64,000 bases of DNA from an uncultured Prochlorococcus sp. (GTDB taxonomy: Bacteria > Cyanobacteriota > Cyanobacteriia > PCC-6307 > Cyanobiaceae): NCBI GenBank assembly GCA_902594875.1, contig CACJNU010000004.1:21772-85771 (forward strand), in the 5' to 3' direction. The stretch's first letter is position 1, and every line of letters begins with the position of its first letter. The notes under the pieces were generated by a model that saw only the letters and a list, made by a program, of their open reading frames with translations, had not been told where the DNA came from and did no database searches. A program made the translations under genes and the position numbers. Positions 16,153 to 25,327 of the stretch are shown here, piece after piece.

Positions 16153-16509
16153 TTAAGATTCTTCTGTAGGCAATAATCTGATTTGTTTTCTTCCGAGCTT
16201 AATTTCGAATTCATCACCTGCTTTTAAATCAAGAAGTGCTGTATATGCTTTCCCAATCAGAAGATTCCCATTGCCTTGAACTGTAGCAATATAACTAAGT
16301 TTTCTTCCACCTTTTCCAATACCTGCAACTCCAGAATCACCAAGATTAACTCCTTTTGCTTCTAAAAGTGCTTCATAAAATGCGGTAAAGTTTAAGCGTT
16401 CACCTCCGTTTTTTTTACTGGAAACATATCCACAGGCGCGAACTAGGTCAGATTTGCTAACATCACCAAGTTCTTTAACTTTTGCAAGGAGATCGCTACC
16501 AGTTAGCAT
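16153..16509 (-). CDS. cyAbrB family DNA-binding regulator
   Basis: The 118-residue protein has a conserved cyanobacterial N-terminal region (LTGSDLLAKVKELGDVSKSD, VRACGYVSSKKNGGERLNF) and a C-terminal AbrB-like swapped-hairpin segment (LLIGKAYTALLDLKAGDEFE, then IKLGRKQIRLLP). Cyanobacterial AbrB proteins bind DNA broadly and adjust carbon/nitrogen metabolism; they carry the AbrB domain at the C-terminus, as here. The ATG start is complement of 16507-16509. It converges on trpA across an 82-bp AT-rich gap. Confidence 0.88.
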   Translation of the reverse strand: MLTGSDLLAKVKELGDVSKSDLVRACGYVSSKKNGGERLNFTAFYEALLEAKGVNLGDSGVAGIGKGGRKLSYIATVQGNGNLLIGKAYTALLDLKAGDEFEIKLGRKQIRLLPTEES

Positions 16510-16606
16510 AATTAATTAAAGGAAAGTTGTATTAAATAACATAGCAATCTGAGTGTAATATATGCAATTATTAAGTATCTATTCATTCTATTATTTATAT
16601 TTAAAA

Positions 16607-16876
16607 ATGGAAAAGTTTGTAGTTTTTGGACGGTACTGTGAAGATGCAATTATTAAAAGGGAACCATTTCGAGAACAACATCTTAAGAGACTTAAAAACT
16701 TAAAAGATAGCGATATTTTAGTTACATTAGGGCCAACAAAATGTACCAAATATTTGTTTGGAATTTTTAATGCTAATGATGTAAAAGAATTGAAAGATCT
16801 TATTGAGGAGGATATATATTGGGAAAAAGGTATATGGATTAATTATGATATTTATCCCTGGATTCAAGCATTTTAA
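16607..16876 (+). CDS. YCII-related domain protein
   Basis: The 89-residue protein fits the YciI/YCII-related fold: an initial strand FVVFGRYCEDAI, a central REQHLKRLKNL helix, then LVTLGPT and a terminal pair of strands ending in a WI-rich tail. Some YciI proteins have a His-Asp pair with hydrolase-like chemistry, but here the role is unknown. I start at the ATG at 16607 because the 15 residues encoded upstream are hydrophobic and unlike the family. The 194 bp downstream contain no gene. Confidence 0.75.
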   Translation: MEKFVVFGRYCEDAIIKREPFREQHLKRLKNLKDSDILVTLGPTKCTKYLFGIFNANDVKELKDLIEEDIYWEKGIWINYDIYPWIQAF

Positions 16877-17070
16877 ATATGATTTACGAAAAAATTTAGC
16901 AATTATTAACTATTTATTAAAAGAATTAATTTAACTTAAAAATACATATTATTTTTGCTTTAATAATTCAATTATTTATCTTATTTAGGAGTTAAATCGA
17001 TATTTATTTAAACGTTAGTTTTAAGAGGTTTTATCATTATTAAATAAAAATATATTATTTATAATAATAT

Positions 17071-17391
17071 TTATTTACTAGTATCTTGATTTATCTGGTT
17101 TACTAATGAGTCGATATCTAATTGATTATATGGTGGTGTTTGTTTTGTTTCTAGATAATCGTTCTTGATATTGTTTAACCATTTTTGCTCAATCTTTATA
17201 AGATTTTTTGCAATATTGAACATGCCGCCTTTTTTATATAATTCTTTCATTTTGAGAATAATCTCGGAGGTTCTACTCGATTTAATATTTAATTCATTTG
17301 CTAAGTCTTTTTGGTTAAATCCATGCGTTTTTAACCAATCTTTAATGAAGGAGACGAGTTCTTTTTCTTCCTGTATAGATAATTTACCCAT
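17071..17391 (-). CDS. Helix-turn-helix protein (XRE-like)
   Basis: The 106-residue protein has a helix-turn-helix at about residues 21-48 (GFNQKDLANELNIKSSRTSE), resembling XRE-type repressors but with a longer recognition region. The rest is a helical tail. The ATG directly follows the TGA of the YkvA-like gene, so the two should be translationally coupled. A likely role is local transcription control, possibly of its own operon; no target site could be identified. Confidence 0.65.
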   Translation of the reverse strand: MGKLSIQEEKELVSFIKDWLKTHGFNQKDLANELNIKSSRTSEIILKMKELYKKGGMFNIAKNLIKIEQKWLNNIKNDYLETKQTPPYNQLDIDSLVNQINQDTSK

Positions 17392-17760
17392 TCAATAAAA
17401 AGGAAATAACTTATTAAGCTTATTCTCTGCTCTTGCTCTTATTGAAGGAGTCATATATTTGCTCCATATACTGAGTACTGCTGTGAGGGCTACAAAATCA
17501 TCACTAAAACCAACTAAAGGCATAAAGTCAGGAAAAAGATCAAATGGCATAATCAAATATGCTAGAGCAGCCATTAATGAAACTCTTACTTGTGCAGGAG
17601 TAAAAGGATCTAATGCCATCTCCAAAACTTCTAAGGCAGGCTTGGCAATTGTTCTTCCCGCTTTAATAAGAATCTTGATAATGATATTTTCATCAAATGT
17701 TGAACTTTCTAAAACTTCAGCATCATAGATTTTTTCTTGAGTTTTGTAATTCTCTTTCAT
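17392..17760 (-). CDS. YkvA/DUF1232 family membrane protein
   Basis: The 122-residue protein contains the DUF1232 signature LMAALAYLIMPFDLFPDFMP followed by LVGFSDDFVALTAVL (about residues 63-98), which forms a hydrophobic hairpin. Family members are small membrane proteins of unknown function. It starts at an ATG, sits 37 bp downstream of the sigma-factor gene on the same strand, and is fused by stop/start abutment to the HTH gene. The three genes could form one transcript. Confidence 0.82.
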   Translation of the reverse strand: MKENYKTQEKIYDAEVLESSTFDENIIIKILIKAGRTIAKPALEVLEMALDPFTPAQVRVSLMAALAYLIMPFDLFPDFMPLVGFSDDFVALTAVLSIWSKYMTPSIRARAENKLNKLFPFY

Positions 17761-17797
17761 CTTTATAAATGAAATTTAAATATATTTAATAGAGTTT

Positions 17798-18721
17798 TTA
17801 GCTAATACTATCAACTAATCCATTTTGTATTCCTGCTTTTCTAAGTTTTCTTAAAGCACGTTGAACAACTTGTCGGCAATATTCCCTGCTACAACTCATA
17901 TGTCTTGCAACTTCAGCTAAAGTTCTCCATTCATTTGAGCCGTCTAAACCAAATCTTAAGCTTACTATCTTTCTTTCTTTCTCAGTTAAATTTGCTTTAT
18001 CTAATAACTTCCAAGCCGAGGCCGTCCTTTCGGCTAATTCGGCTAATTCCATTGGGGGAGTTTGATCACTTGGAAGAATATCAACTAACTCGGAAGGATC
18101 TGATTTTGATTTAACTGTACCTTGGAGACTAACAGTGATGCTTCTCAATTCACAAGAAAGGAGTTCGTCAATTTCCTCTTTGGTTATCTTCATTTCTTCA
18201 GCTAGCTCATCACTAGTAGGTGGAATACCCTTTTGTTGCATAAGCTTTGATTTTGCTGATCTTAGTTTTGTAAGTTTTTCATTAATGTTAACAGGGATCC
18301 TTATCGTTCTACTTTGAGTTGACAATGCTCTATTTAAACCTTGCCTAATCCACCAATAAGCATAGGTGGAAAATCTATGTCCCCTAGACGGATCATATTT
18401 TTCTACAGCCCTTGTAAGACCTAATGTACCCTCCTGAATTAAGTCCAGTAATTCTAATCCTTTCCCTTGGTATCTCTTGGCGAGGTTGACAACTAGCCTT
18501 AGGTTGGCTGTTATCATCTCGTTTTTAGCTTTTTCACCAATTTTTATCTTTTTTCTCTCAGCTTCGGAGTATTCACAAGCGGGGCCTTTCCCTCCTGCCT
18601 CTTGACATCTATTAACAAGTACTACCATTTCTTGGACTTTTCTGCCCATTGTGAGTTCTCTTTCGGGAGTCAAAAGTTGATGACGACCTATTTCACCAAG
18701 AAAATCGCTTAATGAACTCAC
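17798..18721 (-). CDS. Group 2 RpoD-like sigma factor
   Basis: This 307-residue sigma-70 protein lacks the acidic 1.1 region. Region 1.2 is represented by SDFLGEIGRHQLLTPEREL, region 2 by NLRLVVNLAKRYQG, LLDLIQEGTLGL and AVEKYDPSRGHRFSTYAYWW, region 3 by the following helices, and region 4.2 by the HTH around LAEVARHMSCSREYCRQVVQ. Cyanobacterial group 2 sigma factors are non-essential and respond to light, nutrient or time-of-day signals. An insertion at about residues 37-52 (RCQEAGGKGPACEYSE) is cysteine-containing. The start is a GTG at 18721 with a GAGG upstream. Confidence 0.93.
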   Translation of the reverse strand: MSSLSDFLGEIGRHQLLTPERELTMGRKVQEMVVLVNRCQEAGGKGPACEYSEAERKKIKIGEKAKNEMITANLRLVVNLAKRYQGKGLELLDLIQEGTLGLTRAVEKYDPSRGHRFSTYAYWWIRQGLNRALSTQSRTIRIPVNINEKLTKLRSAKSKLMQQKGIPPTSDELAEEMKITKEEIDELLSCELRSITVSLQGTVKSKSDPSELVDILPSDQTPPMELAELAERTASAWKLLDKANLTEKERKIVSLRFGLDGSNEWRTLAEVARHMSCSREYCRQVVQRALRKLRKAGIQNGLVDSIS

Positions 18722-18780
18722 GATTTACCTCATTATTAATACATTCAACTTATAGTCAATTCAGTAATAAGCCATACATG

Positions 18781-18813
18781 TAATAATTAATTAATAATTA
18801 ATTAATAATTATT
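18781..18813. repeat. Three 11-bp tandem repeats upstream of the sigma-factor gene
   Basis: The unit taataattaat occurs twice exactly and a third time with one change (taataattatt), at 60-92 bp upstream of the sigma-factor start codon. A period near one helical turn in A/T-only DNA would favour bending or an UP-element-like effect. Function is not demonstrated. Confidence 0.55.
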
Positions 18814-18834
18814 AATTAGTTTATTAACATTATT

Positions 18835-18866
18835 TTTTTAAATTTTTTGGTAAAAAAATTTAAAAA
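18835..18866 (-). terminator. A/T-only hairpin after hisIE
   Basis: Two perfect 14-bp arms (tttttaaatttttt and aaaaaatttaaaaa) flank the loop ggta, 18 bp beyond the hisIE stop and upstream of the sigma-factor promoter region. It could terminate hisIE transcription. With no G-C pairs in the stem its strength is doubtful. Confidence 0.4.
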
Positions 18867-18883
18867 CTATAAATTTTAATTAT

Positions 18884-19543
18884 TTAATTTTTTCTTCTTG
18901 ATTCTAGAACAGCAAGTACATCTCTCCACTCAACCCCTTTATGCATAAGGGCTACTTGCAGATGATAAATTAAATCAGCAGCTTCATTTGAGATTGATTT
19001 TTTATCATTATCTTTGCAAGCCATTATAAATTCTGCAGATTCCTCTCCTATTTTTTTCAAAATAGTATTACTTCCTTTTGTTAATAAATGATTTGTGTAA
19101 CTTTTTTTTGATGGATTTATTGATCTTTCGTTAATTGTATTGAATAATTCAGAGCAAATATTTGAGAAGGGAGTGGTTTTTTTCTCTTTTTTATCACTTT
19201 GATTAATTTTGATTTCGTTAAAAAAACAACTTCTTTCCCCTGTGTGACATGCTCCTGAACCATTTTGTTCAATCAAAAGGATTAGTGCATCATTATCGCA
19301 GTCGAATCTTATCTCCTTAAGTATTTGGGTACTTCCGCTTGTAGCTCCTTTTCTCCAAATTTCGGATCTTGATCTACTCCAATAATGAACGTTTTTGGTT
19401 TCAAGTGTCATTGTCAGAGATTCTTTGTTCATCCAAGCAAGCATAAGAATTGATCCGTCAAGCCAATCTTGTGCTATTGCAGGGATTAATCCATAATTAT
19501 CAAAGCGTAGATCCTCTATCGAAAAATTTGTTGAATAAGTCAT
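18884..19543 (-). CDS. hisIE: Bifunctional phosphoribosyl-AMP cyclohydrolase / phosphoribosyl-ATP pyrophosphatase
   Basis: The 219-residue fusion performs steps two and three of histidine synthesis. The N-terminal HisI half shows DWLDGSILMLAWMNKESL, a WSRSR segment and the zinc-binding region CDNDALILLIEQNGSGACHT with a further Cys in ERSCFF. The C-terminal HisE half shows KKIGEESAEFIMACKD and NEAADLIYHLQVAL. It starts at an ATG, divergent from the pterin-synthase homologue with a 63-bp spacer. hisG lies 16 kb away. Confidence 0.94.
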   Translation of the reverse strand: MTYSTNFSIEDLRFDNYGLIPAIAQDWLDGSILMLAWMNKESLTMTLETKNVHYWSRSRSEIWRKGATSGSTQILKEIRFDCDNDALILLIEQNGSGACHTGERSCFFNEIKINQSDKKEKKTTPFSNICSELFNTINERSINPSKKSYTNHLLTKGSNTILKKIGEESAEFIMACKDNDKKSISNEAADLIYHLQVALMHKGVEWRDVLAVLESRRKN

Positions 19544-19606
19544 TATGTTCGTTATGTTAAATCCTTCTCAATGTGTTTTATTAAAAATTATACTAACAGT
19601 TAATTG

Positions 19607-20077
19607 ATGTATATTCATTCTCTGAAATTTACATGCAGCAAAAGTTACGAGGATTTTCCCTGTTCACATAGGCAATGGCGCCATGAAGGCCACTGCAGAT
19701 TTGTGCATGGATATTCAAGATCATTCACCTTTTGGTTCACTGCAAAAAAATTAGACCTAAATGGTTTTGTTGTCGATTTTTCAAGTCTAAAGCCCCTGGA
19801 AAATAGACTAAAGGAGCATTTTGACCATACTTTTCTAACAAATAAAGATGACCCTTTGCTGAATTACTGGGAAAAATTACATGACTTAGATGCTTTAGAT
19901 CTGAGAATTATGGATAATGTGGGAATGGAGTTCACCTCTGAATTAATTTGGAGATGGGCTAATGAATACTTACAGGATATGGATAAGGGCAGATCATGTT
20001 GTTGGAAAACAGAATCAAAAGAAAATAAATCGAATAAAGCAAGTTATGAGGAAATTCCTGATTGGTTCAAATCTTAG
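19607..20077 (+). CDS. 6-pyruvoyl/6-carboxytetrahydropterin synthase homologue with altered zinc motif
   Basis: The 156-residue protein has the overall QueD/PTPS fold: CSHRQWRHEGHCRFVHGYS at residues 19-37, VDFSSLKPLENRLKEHFDHT in the middle, and the TSELIWRW segment near the Glu that binds the pterin. The canonical HGH pair of zinc ligands reads HGY (residues 34-36), so one histidine is replaced unless a nearby His (26 or 29) substitutes. Activity as a queuosine or biopterin enzyme is therefore uncertain. I start at the ATG at 19607 rather than the TTG just before it. No queuosine genes are adjacent. Confidence 0.75.
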   Translation: MYIHSLKFTCSKSYEDFPCSHRQWRHEGHCRFVHGYSRSFTFWFTAKKLDLNGFVVDFSSLKPLENRLKEHFDHTFLTNKDDPLLNYWEKLHDLDALDLRIMDNVGMEFTSELIWRWANEYLQDMDKGRSCCWKTESKENKSNKASYEEIPDWFKS

Positions 20078-20116
20078 ATTAATTTTAAAGTCAAATAGGA
20101 TTCTTTAATTAGATAT

Positions 20117-22699
20117 TTAATCAACATTTATCTCTCCATTAATCAGATAAATATTAATCTCGTCTTTATTAAGGTAATGATTATTCAATATATTATTTGA
20201 AATTTTTGTCTCAATTTGTTTTTGAATAATTCTTTTTAAAGGCCTTGCACCATAGGCATGATCGAAACTATTTTCGACAAGTTGGTTAATTGCTTCATCC
20301 GTAATTTTGAATTTTAAGTTTTTTTTGTTAAGTCTTTTTTCTAAATCTTGAAGCTGGATTTTTGCAATTTCTTTTATGTCATTTAATTCTAAATTATTAA
20401 AAATAACTATTTCATCAAGTCGATTTAAAAACTCAGGCTTGAAAAATTTTTTAATTTCATCATCTACAACTTTTTTAATTTCATTTGTATCTTCTTTTCT
20501 AACTGATAAATCATTTATTGATTGACTTCCTAAATTACTTGTGAGAACAATGATTGAATTTTTGAAATTGATTGTACGACCTTGACCATCAGTAATGATT
20601 CCATCATCAAGAACTTGTAAGAGAATATCTAAAATATCTTTGTGAGCTTTCTCTATTTCATCTAGGAGTATTAATGAATAAGGATTTTTTCTTACAGCTT
20701 CAGTTAATTGACCGCCTGATTCGAAACCTAAATATCCAGGAGGCGCACCTATGATTTTGCTCACTGAATGCTTTTCCATATATTCAGACATATCCAGTCT
20801 TGTAATTGAAGAATTTGAATCGAATATTATTTTGGCTGTTACTTTACTTAGCTCTGTTTTCCCAACACCAGTTGGACCTAAAAAGAGAAAACTGGCTAAT
20901 GGCTTGCTTGGATCATTTAGACCAGTCCTTGATCTCTTAATGGAATCTGCAACTGCCCTAATTGCACTATCTTGACCAATAATTTTTTCTTTAAGGATTG
21001 ACTCGAGGCTCAAGAGTTTATCTTTTTCTGACTGGTTTAAGTTCTGTACTGGAATAGAGGTCCATTTTGAGACAACTTCTGCAATATCATCAAAAGTTAC
21101 CTCTTGCCTTAAAAGACTTTTATCTCCATTTTTTTGAAAATTTACTAGGGACTCACTTTTTTCTTTTAATTTTTTTTGCAAAGAATTTAAAGTTCCAAAT
21201 TCTAATTCTGCTGCTTTGTTGAGGTCAAAACTCCTTTTGGCTTGATCTATTTGCAATTGAACAGATTCAATTTCTTCTTTTATGGTGCTAATCTCATCAA
21301 TTTCATCTTTTTCTTTTTTCCATTGAGCTCCTAATTCTGCCTGTTTATCTTTAAGGGATATAAGTTCATTATTGATTTTTTTTAATCTTTCTAGAGAAAA
21401 TTCATCCGTTTCTCTTTTTAAAGATAATTTTTCCATCTCAAACTGTAGAACTTTTCGATCAATTTCATCAATTTCTTCAGGTTTGGAAGTTATGACCATA
21501 TTTAATCTTGAGGCTGCTTCATCGATTAGATCTATTGCTTTGTCAGGAAGAAATCTATCGTTAATATATCTTTCGCTAAGGGTTGCAGCAGCAACTAAAG
21601 CATTATCAGAAATTCTCACACTATGATGAACTTCGTATCTTTCTCTCAATCCTCTTAAAATTGATACAGTATCATTGATTGAAGGAGCATCAACTTTTAT
21701 CTTTTGAAATCTTCGTTCTAAAGCAGGATCTTTTTCTATATTTTGTTTATGTTCATTAATAGTTGTAGCACCAATACATCTAAGTTCCCCTCTCGCAAGC
21801 ATTGGTTTTAATAGGTTGCTTGCATCTAAAGAACCTCCACTAGCCCCTGCACCTACTACCGTATGAATTTCATCAATAAAAAGAATAACTTTACCGTCTG
21901 ATTCTTTCACCTTCTTCAGAATATTTTTTATTCTTTCTTCAAATTCTCCACGATATTTTGCTCCAGCTAAAAGTGAACCCATATCTAATGAAATTAGTTT
22001 CCTATCTTGTAGCGCAGAAGGTACATCGCCATTAATAATTCTTTGAGCTAACCCTTCTACAATGGCTGTTTTTCCGACCCCAGGTTCTCCAATAAGAACT
22101 GGATTATTTTTTGTTCTTCTACTCAATATTTGAATTGTTCTTCTAATCTCTTCATCCCTACCAATAACAGGGTCTAAAATCCCATCTCGTGCAGATTGAG
22201 TTAGATCAATACCATATTTTTCCAAAGACTCATTAGAACTATTAAATTCATTTTTTTCTGCCGGATCTGACTTCATTTTCTTTATAATTTCAAGAAATTC
22301 AGGAATACCTTTTTGATTTAAAATTTGAAATCTATATTTTTCATCATAAGCGAAACCGTAAACTAAGTGTTCTGTTGATATCACTACATCATTTAAAGAA
22401 TTTTTAATATCATTCGCCTTCAAAAATATTTTGTGAAGAGTATCACCAATATATAAATTATCTTGTTTATTTTTCATTTTTGCCTTCGCATTTAATGAAG
22501 AAATTATTTCCCTTTCAAGATCTTTTAGATTTACATTATTTTTTTTAAAAATCTTTTTTGTAATATTGTCTTCTTTTATAAGAGCTATTAATAAATTATC
22601 AGAGTCTACATTTTGTTGATAATTTTTATAGGCAATTTCTTTGGCAAAAATAAAATTGTTCCAAGCAGAATTTGAGAATTCGCTTGGAACAATTTTCAT
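20117..22699 (-). CDS. clpB: ClpB disaggregase (Hsp100)
   Basis: The 860-residue AAA+ chaperone rescues aggregated proteins with DnaK. The N-terminal substrate domain (1-150) is divergent. AAA-1 has Walker [14 protein letters not shown] near 208 and Walker [12 protein letters not shown] long middle coiled coil runs over about 400-530 (many E/K/L heptads). AAA-2 has Walker [13 protein letters not shown] near 609 and [11 protein letters not shown]. The middle domain identifies ClpB rather than ClpC. The ATG at 22699 is preferred over the TTG one codon upstream. It lies downstream of petE on the same strand, 67 bp away. Confidence 0.93.
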   Translation of the reverse strand: MKIVPSEFSNSAWNNFIFAKEIAYKNYQQNVDSDNLLIALIKEDNITKKIFKKNNVNLKDLEREIISSLNAKAKMKNKQDNLYIGDTLHKIFLKANDIKNSLNDVVISTEHLVYGFAYDEKYRFQILNQKGIPEFLEIIKKMKSDPAEKNEFNSSNESLEKYGIDLTQSARDGILDPVIGRDEEIRRTIQILSRRTKNNPVLIGEPGVGKTAIVEGLAQRIINGDVPSALQDRKLISLDMGSLLAGAKYRGEFEERIKNILKKVKESDGKVILFIDEIHTVVGAGASGGSLDASNLLKPMLARGELRCIGATTINEHKQNIEKDPALERRFQKIKVDAPSINDTVSILRGLRERYEVHHSVRISDNALVAAATLSERYINDRFLPDKAIDLIDEAASRLNMVITSKPEEIDEIDRKVLQFEMEKLSLKRETDEFSLERLKKINNELISLKDKQAELGAQWKKEKDEIDEISTIKEEIESVQLQIDQAKRSFDLNKAAELEFGTLNSLQKKLKEKSESLVNFQKNGDKSLLRQEVTFDDIAEVVSKWTSIPVQNLNQSEKDKLLSLESILKEKIIGQDSAIRAVADSIKRSRTGLNDPSKPLASFLFLGPTGVGKTELSKVTAKIIFDSNSSITRLDMSEYMEKHSVSKIIGAPPGYLGFESGGQLTEAVRKNPYSLILLDEIEKAHKDILDILLQVLDDGIITDGQGRTINFKNSIIVLTSNLGSQSINDLSVRKEDTNEIKKVVDDEIKKFFKPEFLNRLDEIVIFNNLELNDIKEIAKIQLQDLEKRLNKKNLKFKITDEAINQLVENSFDHAYGARPLKRIIQKQIETKISNNILNNHYLNKDEINIYLINGEINVD

Positions 22700-22766
22700 C
22701 AATCAAAATTTATTTATGACAGTAATAAAAATAAAGTCAAAAAGGGTGTTTAACTATTTAGAGGAT

Positions 22767-23117
22767 TTATTCAACAATCACTTTACCTACCATTCCAGCG
22801 CCTCTGTGTGGCTCGCAATAGTAATCATAAGTACCAGCAGTATCAAATGTTTCTTCCCAAGACTCACCTGGAGCAAAAGCTAGGTCCGCATGACTTAATT
22901 CCTCATGACCATCAAAAACAGCATTATGAGGGGCAAGTTTATTATTGACGAATTTAACTGTATCACCAGCACTAATGGTTACTGTACTTGGTTCAAATGC
23001 AAGCATTCCAGCATCTGTTCCAAGTTTTACTTCAACAGTCTTAGCTGAAACTGATGAAATACCTAGACCTAGAGTTAAAACTATTGCGAATAACCCTGCA
23101 AAGATTGAACGTAACAT
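22767..23117 (-). CDS. petE: Plastocyanin precursor
   Basis: The 116-residue protein carries electrons from cytochrome b6f to photosystem I in the thylakoid lumen. A Sec signal peptide (about residues 1-25, ending SSVSA) precedes a cupredoxin domain. The copper ligands are visible: His64 in LAPHNAVF, Cys101 and His104 in [11 protein letters not shown], and Met109. Mature length, about 91 residues, is slightly short but normal for picocyanobacteria. A TATAAA-like -10 element lies upstream. Confidence 0.95.
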   Translation of the reverse strand: MLRSIFAGLFAIVLTLGLGISSVSAKTVEVKLGTDAGMLAFEPSTVTISAGDTVKFVNNKLAPHNAVFDGHEELSHADLAFAPGESWEETFDTAGTYDYYCEPHRGAGMVGKVIVE

Positions 23118-23134
23118 AATAAAAAATTTGCTTA

Positions 23135-23161
23135 TTTATATATATTACAAGGCTTTGTGAA
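23135..23161 (-). promoter_or_regulatory. Candidate petE promoter
   Basis: On the minus strand a TTCACA (23156-23161) and a TATAAA (23135-23140) are spaced 15 bp apart, in the 60-bp gap upstream of petE. The leader would be very short. This is an eye-read candidate in AT-rich DNA, without expression data. Confidence 0.28.
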
Positions 23162-23177
23162 CCTAACTGCGAGAATT

Positions 23178-24161
23178 TTAATTGTTATTACAGCTTGGTA
23201 ACTTTGACAACCTTAAAATATCATTCAGTGACTTGGCATAACTTTTAAGTTTAAAAGTCTCAGGATTAGTGATGTGGACATGATTAAAGTCATATTTTTT
23301 GATACTGAAGCTATCCCAAGGAGTAGTTTGGATGGGGAGAATTCTTAATAATATTTTTAGAATTTTTTTTGTAAGCGGTATCGCAAAAAATCTCCTCATA
23401 TTATGTTTCTTTAAAAGTGTAATTATGGCATCATCAATTGAAATGAATTTTTGACCTAGCACAAATTTTCTAAAGCCTTTGTATTTTTCTTCTTTATGAT
23501 TTTTAATTAGAAACCCGCAAATCTGGGCGATATCATTTGCGTGTATAAAGTGAAATTTAGAATCGAGTTTTAAAAATCTTGCTAACCAAAGCCATTTCCC
23601 AATTTCTTTCAATCCACTAGTTAAGTAACTCAAAGGATATTTACTTTTTTTTCCAAGATTCCCTCCAAAAACCAAGGTAGGGAAAACAGCGAATGTTTTT
23701 TCTGCAAATGAGCTTTTTCTAAGTCTCTGGAAACATTCATATTTTGTTTGAATGTACTCTGTTCCATAAATCAATGATTCCCTCATTAATTCTGTTTGAG
23801 TATCAAGAATACTAGCTGTTGAAAAATAAATAATCTTTTCTAATTTTTCAATATCAAGCATTTCTAGTAATTCTTCAAAAGCTTTAATATTTACTTCATA
23901 GGCTCTTTTTGGATCTCCCCAAGCTGTAGCAGTATGTATTAGGTAATTAATTTGACTAATTTCCTTTTTATACCTATTTGATTCCCTGATATCGCAGACC
24001 ATTAACTTGACTTTTTTATTTTCTTGAACAGAAATTGGTAATTTACTTTTGTCTCTTACCATGAGATAAAGCCTGAATTTTGTGTTTTTCAAAAACCAAT
24101 CAACTAAATATTGGCCAACACATCCATTAGCGCCTGTTATTAATAAGTTTTTATATCCCAA
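23178..24161 (-). CDS. NAD(P)-dependent epimerase/dehydratase (extended SDR)
   Basis: The 327-residue protein has the SDR nucleotide motif ITGANGCVGQYLVDW at residues 8-22 and an active-site YIQTK (YxxxK). The segments INYLIHTATAW and FPTLVFGGNLGKK also fit extended SDRs. The C-terminal part is divergent, so substrate is unknown; relatives act on nucleotide sugars, steroids or flavonoid-like ketones. The start is a TTG at 24161, 8 bp beyond the hemE stop, suggesting co-transcription with hemE. Confidence 0.82.
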   Translation of the reverse strand: MGYKNLLITGANGCVGQYLVDWFLKNTKFRLYLMVRDKSKLPISVQENKKVKLMVCDIRESNRYKKEISQINYLIHTATAWGDPKRAYEVNIKAFEELLEMLDIEKLEKIIYFSTASILDTQTELMRESLIYGTEYIQTKYECFQRLRKSSFAEKTFAVFPTLVFGGNLGKKSKYPLSYLTSGLKEIGKWLWLARFLKLDSKFHFIHANDIAQICGFLIKNHKEEKYKGFRKFVLGQKFISIDDAIITLLKKHNMRRFFAIPLTKKILKILLRILPIQTTPWDSFSIKKYDFNHVHITNPETFKLKSYAKSLNDILRLSKLPSCNNN

Positions 24162-24169
24162 GACTTTGA

Positions 24170-25210
24170 CTAGTAAGTGAGTTTTTTCCCATGTTCAAAA
24201 AATGTTTGAGCATTTTCTTCTGGAGTCCCAGGTAAAATCCCATGACCCAAATTAAGAATATATTTTCTGTCTTTAATTTTGTTGAAAGTACTATCTATCC
24301 TTTCTTTTATTGATTCTTTGTTCCCGAATAAAATGCCTGGGTCAACATTACCTTGAATTCCTATGCCGCTAGGGATTCTCTTACAAGCCTCTTCAATATC
24401 TACTGTCCAGTCTAATGAGATTATATCGACTCCAGTTTTTGCCATTCTTTCTATGACACCAGCACTTCCTGAAATGTAAAGAATTACTGGTGTTTCTGGG
24501 TAATCCCCTTTTACAATGTCAACAACCTTTTTTTGATACGGCCCAGCAAAGATATCGTAATCTTGTGGGCTTAGTTGACCAGCCCATGAATCAAAAATTT
24601 GTACTACTTGCGCTCCAGATTTTATTTGATACTTTAGATATTCACCAATGCATTTTGCAAAATGATCAAGAAGTTTATGAAGTAAATCTGGTTCTTTGAA
24701 AGCCATTGATTTTATTAAAGAATAATTTTTACTGCTTTTACCTTCAACTACATATGCGGCAAGAGTCCAAGGCGCGCCAACAAAACCTAAAACTGTTGCC
24801 TCATTATTCACATCTTTTTTTAGTGAAGAAAGAACTTGCCCAACAAAACTTAAACTCTCACTTGGATTTAATTCTTTTAAATTTTCTATTTGGTTAAGAG
24901 TTCTTATTGGGGTCTCAATTATTGGACCTTTACTTTCTATTATTTCAAAATTTATGCCCATCCCTGGAAGAGGGGTGAGAATATCTGAAAAAAGGATCAC
25001 ACCATCCGGTTTGAAAGCATGAAAAGGTTGCATTGAAATCTCATATGATAGTTCTGGATTTTCAGACCTCTCTCTAAAGCTTGGGTAACGTTCCCTTAAA
25101 TCTCTATAGATTTTCATATATCTTCCTGCTTGCCTCATCATCCATACTGGAGGCCTATTTACTTTTTTACCTAATGCGGCAGAAAGTAGAAGTGGTAAAT
25201 TTTGACCCAT
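24170..25210 (-). CDS. hemE: Uroporphyrinogen decarboxylase
   Basis: HemE removes four carboxyl groups from uroporphyrinogen III to form coproporphyrinogen III, for heme and chlorophyll. The 346-residue protein shows both family signatures: [12 protein letters not shown] near residues 21-32 and [16 protein letters not shown] near 142-157. The conserved Asp of LFSDILTPL (about 75-83) and the closing [13 protein letters not shown] are also present. It starts at an ATG. A 117-bp spacer separates it from the upstream minus-strand glgB. Confidence 0.95.
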   Translation of the reverse strand: MGQNLPLLLSAALGKKVNRPPVWMMRQAGRYMKIYRDLRERYPSFRERSENPELSYEISMQPFHAFKPDGVILFSDILTPLPGMGINFEIIESKGPIIETPIRTLNQIENLKELNPSESLSFVGQVLSSLKKDVNNEATVLGFVGAPWTLAAYVVEGKSSKNYSLIKSMAFKEPDLLHKLLDHFAKCIGEYLKYQIKSGAQVVQIFDSWAGQLSPQDYDIFAGPYQKKVVDIVKGDYPETPVILYISGSAGVIERMAKTGVDIISLDWTVDIEEACKRIPSGIGIQGNVDPGILFGNKESIKERIDSTFNKIKDRKYILNLGHGILPGTPEENAQTFFEHGKKLTY

Positions 25211-25327
25211 TTTTCAATTCGATATTTTAAAAAAAAATTAAAATCCAACTTAAAAATCTTACAATGTAAAGCTGAGCAAAAGCGTTATATGAACATTTAT
25301 ATGAAGCACTAAGTTAAATGAACCTTC

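Noticed and set aside
16877..17070. Small RNA or gene in the 194-bp gap after the YCII-like gene
   Set aside because: The sequence is A/T-rich with only weak hairpins and no promoter-terminator pair or open frame that stands out.
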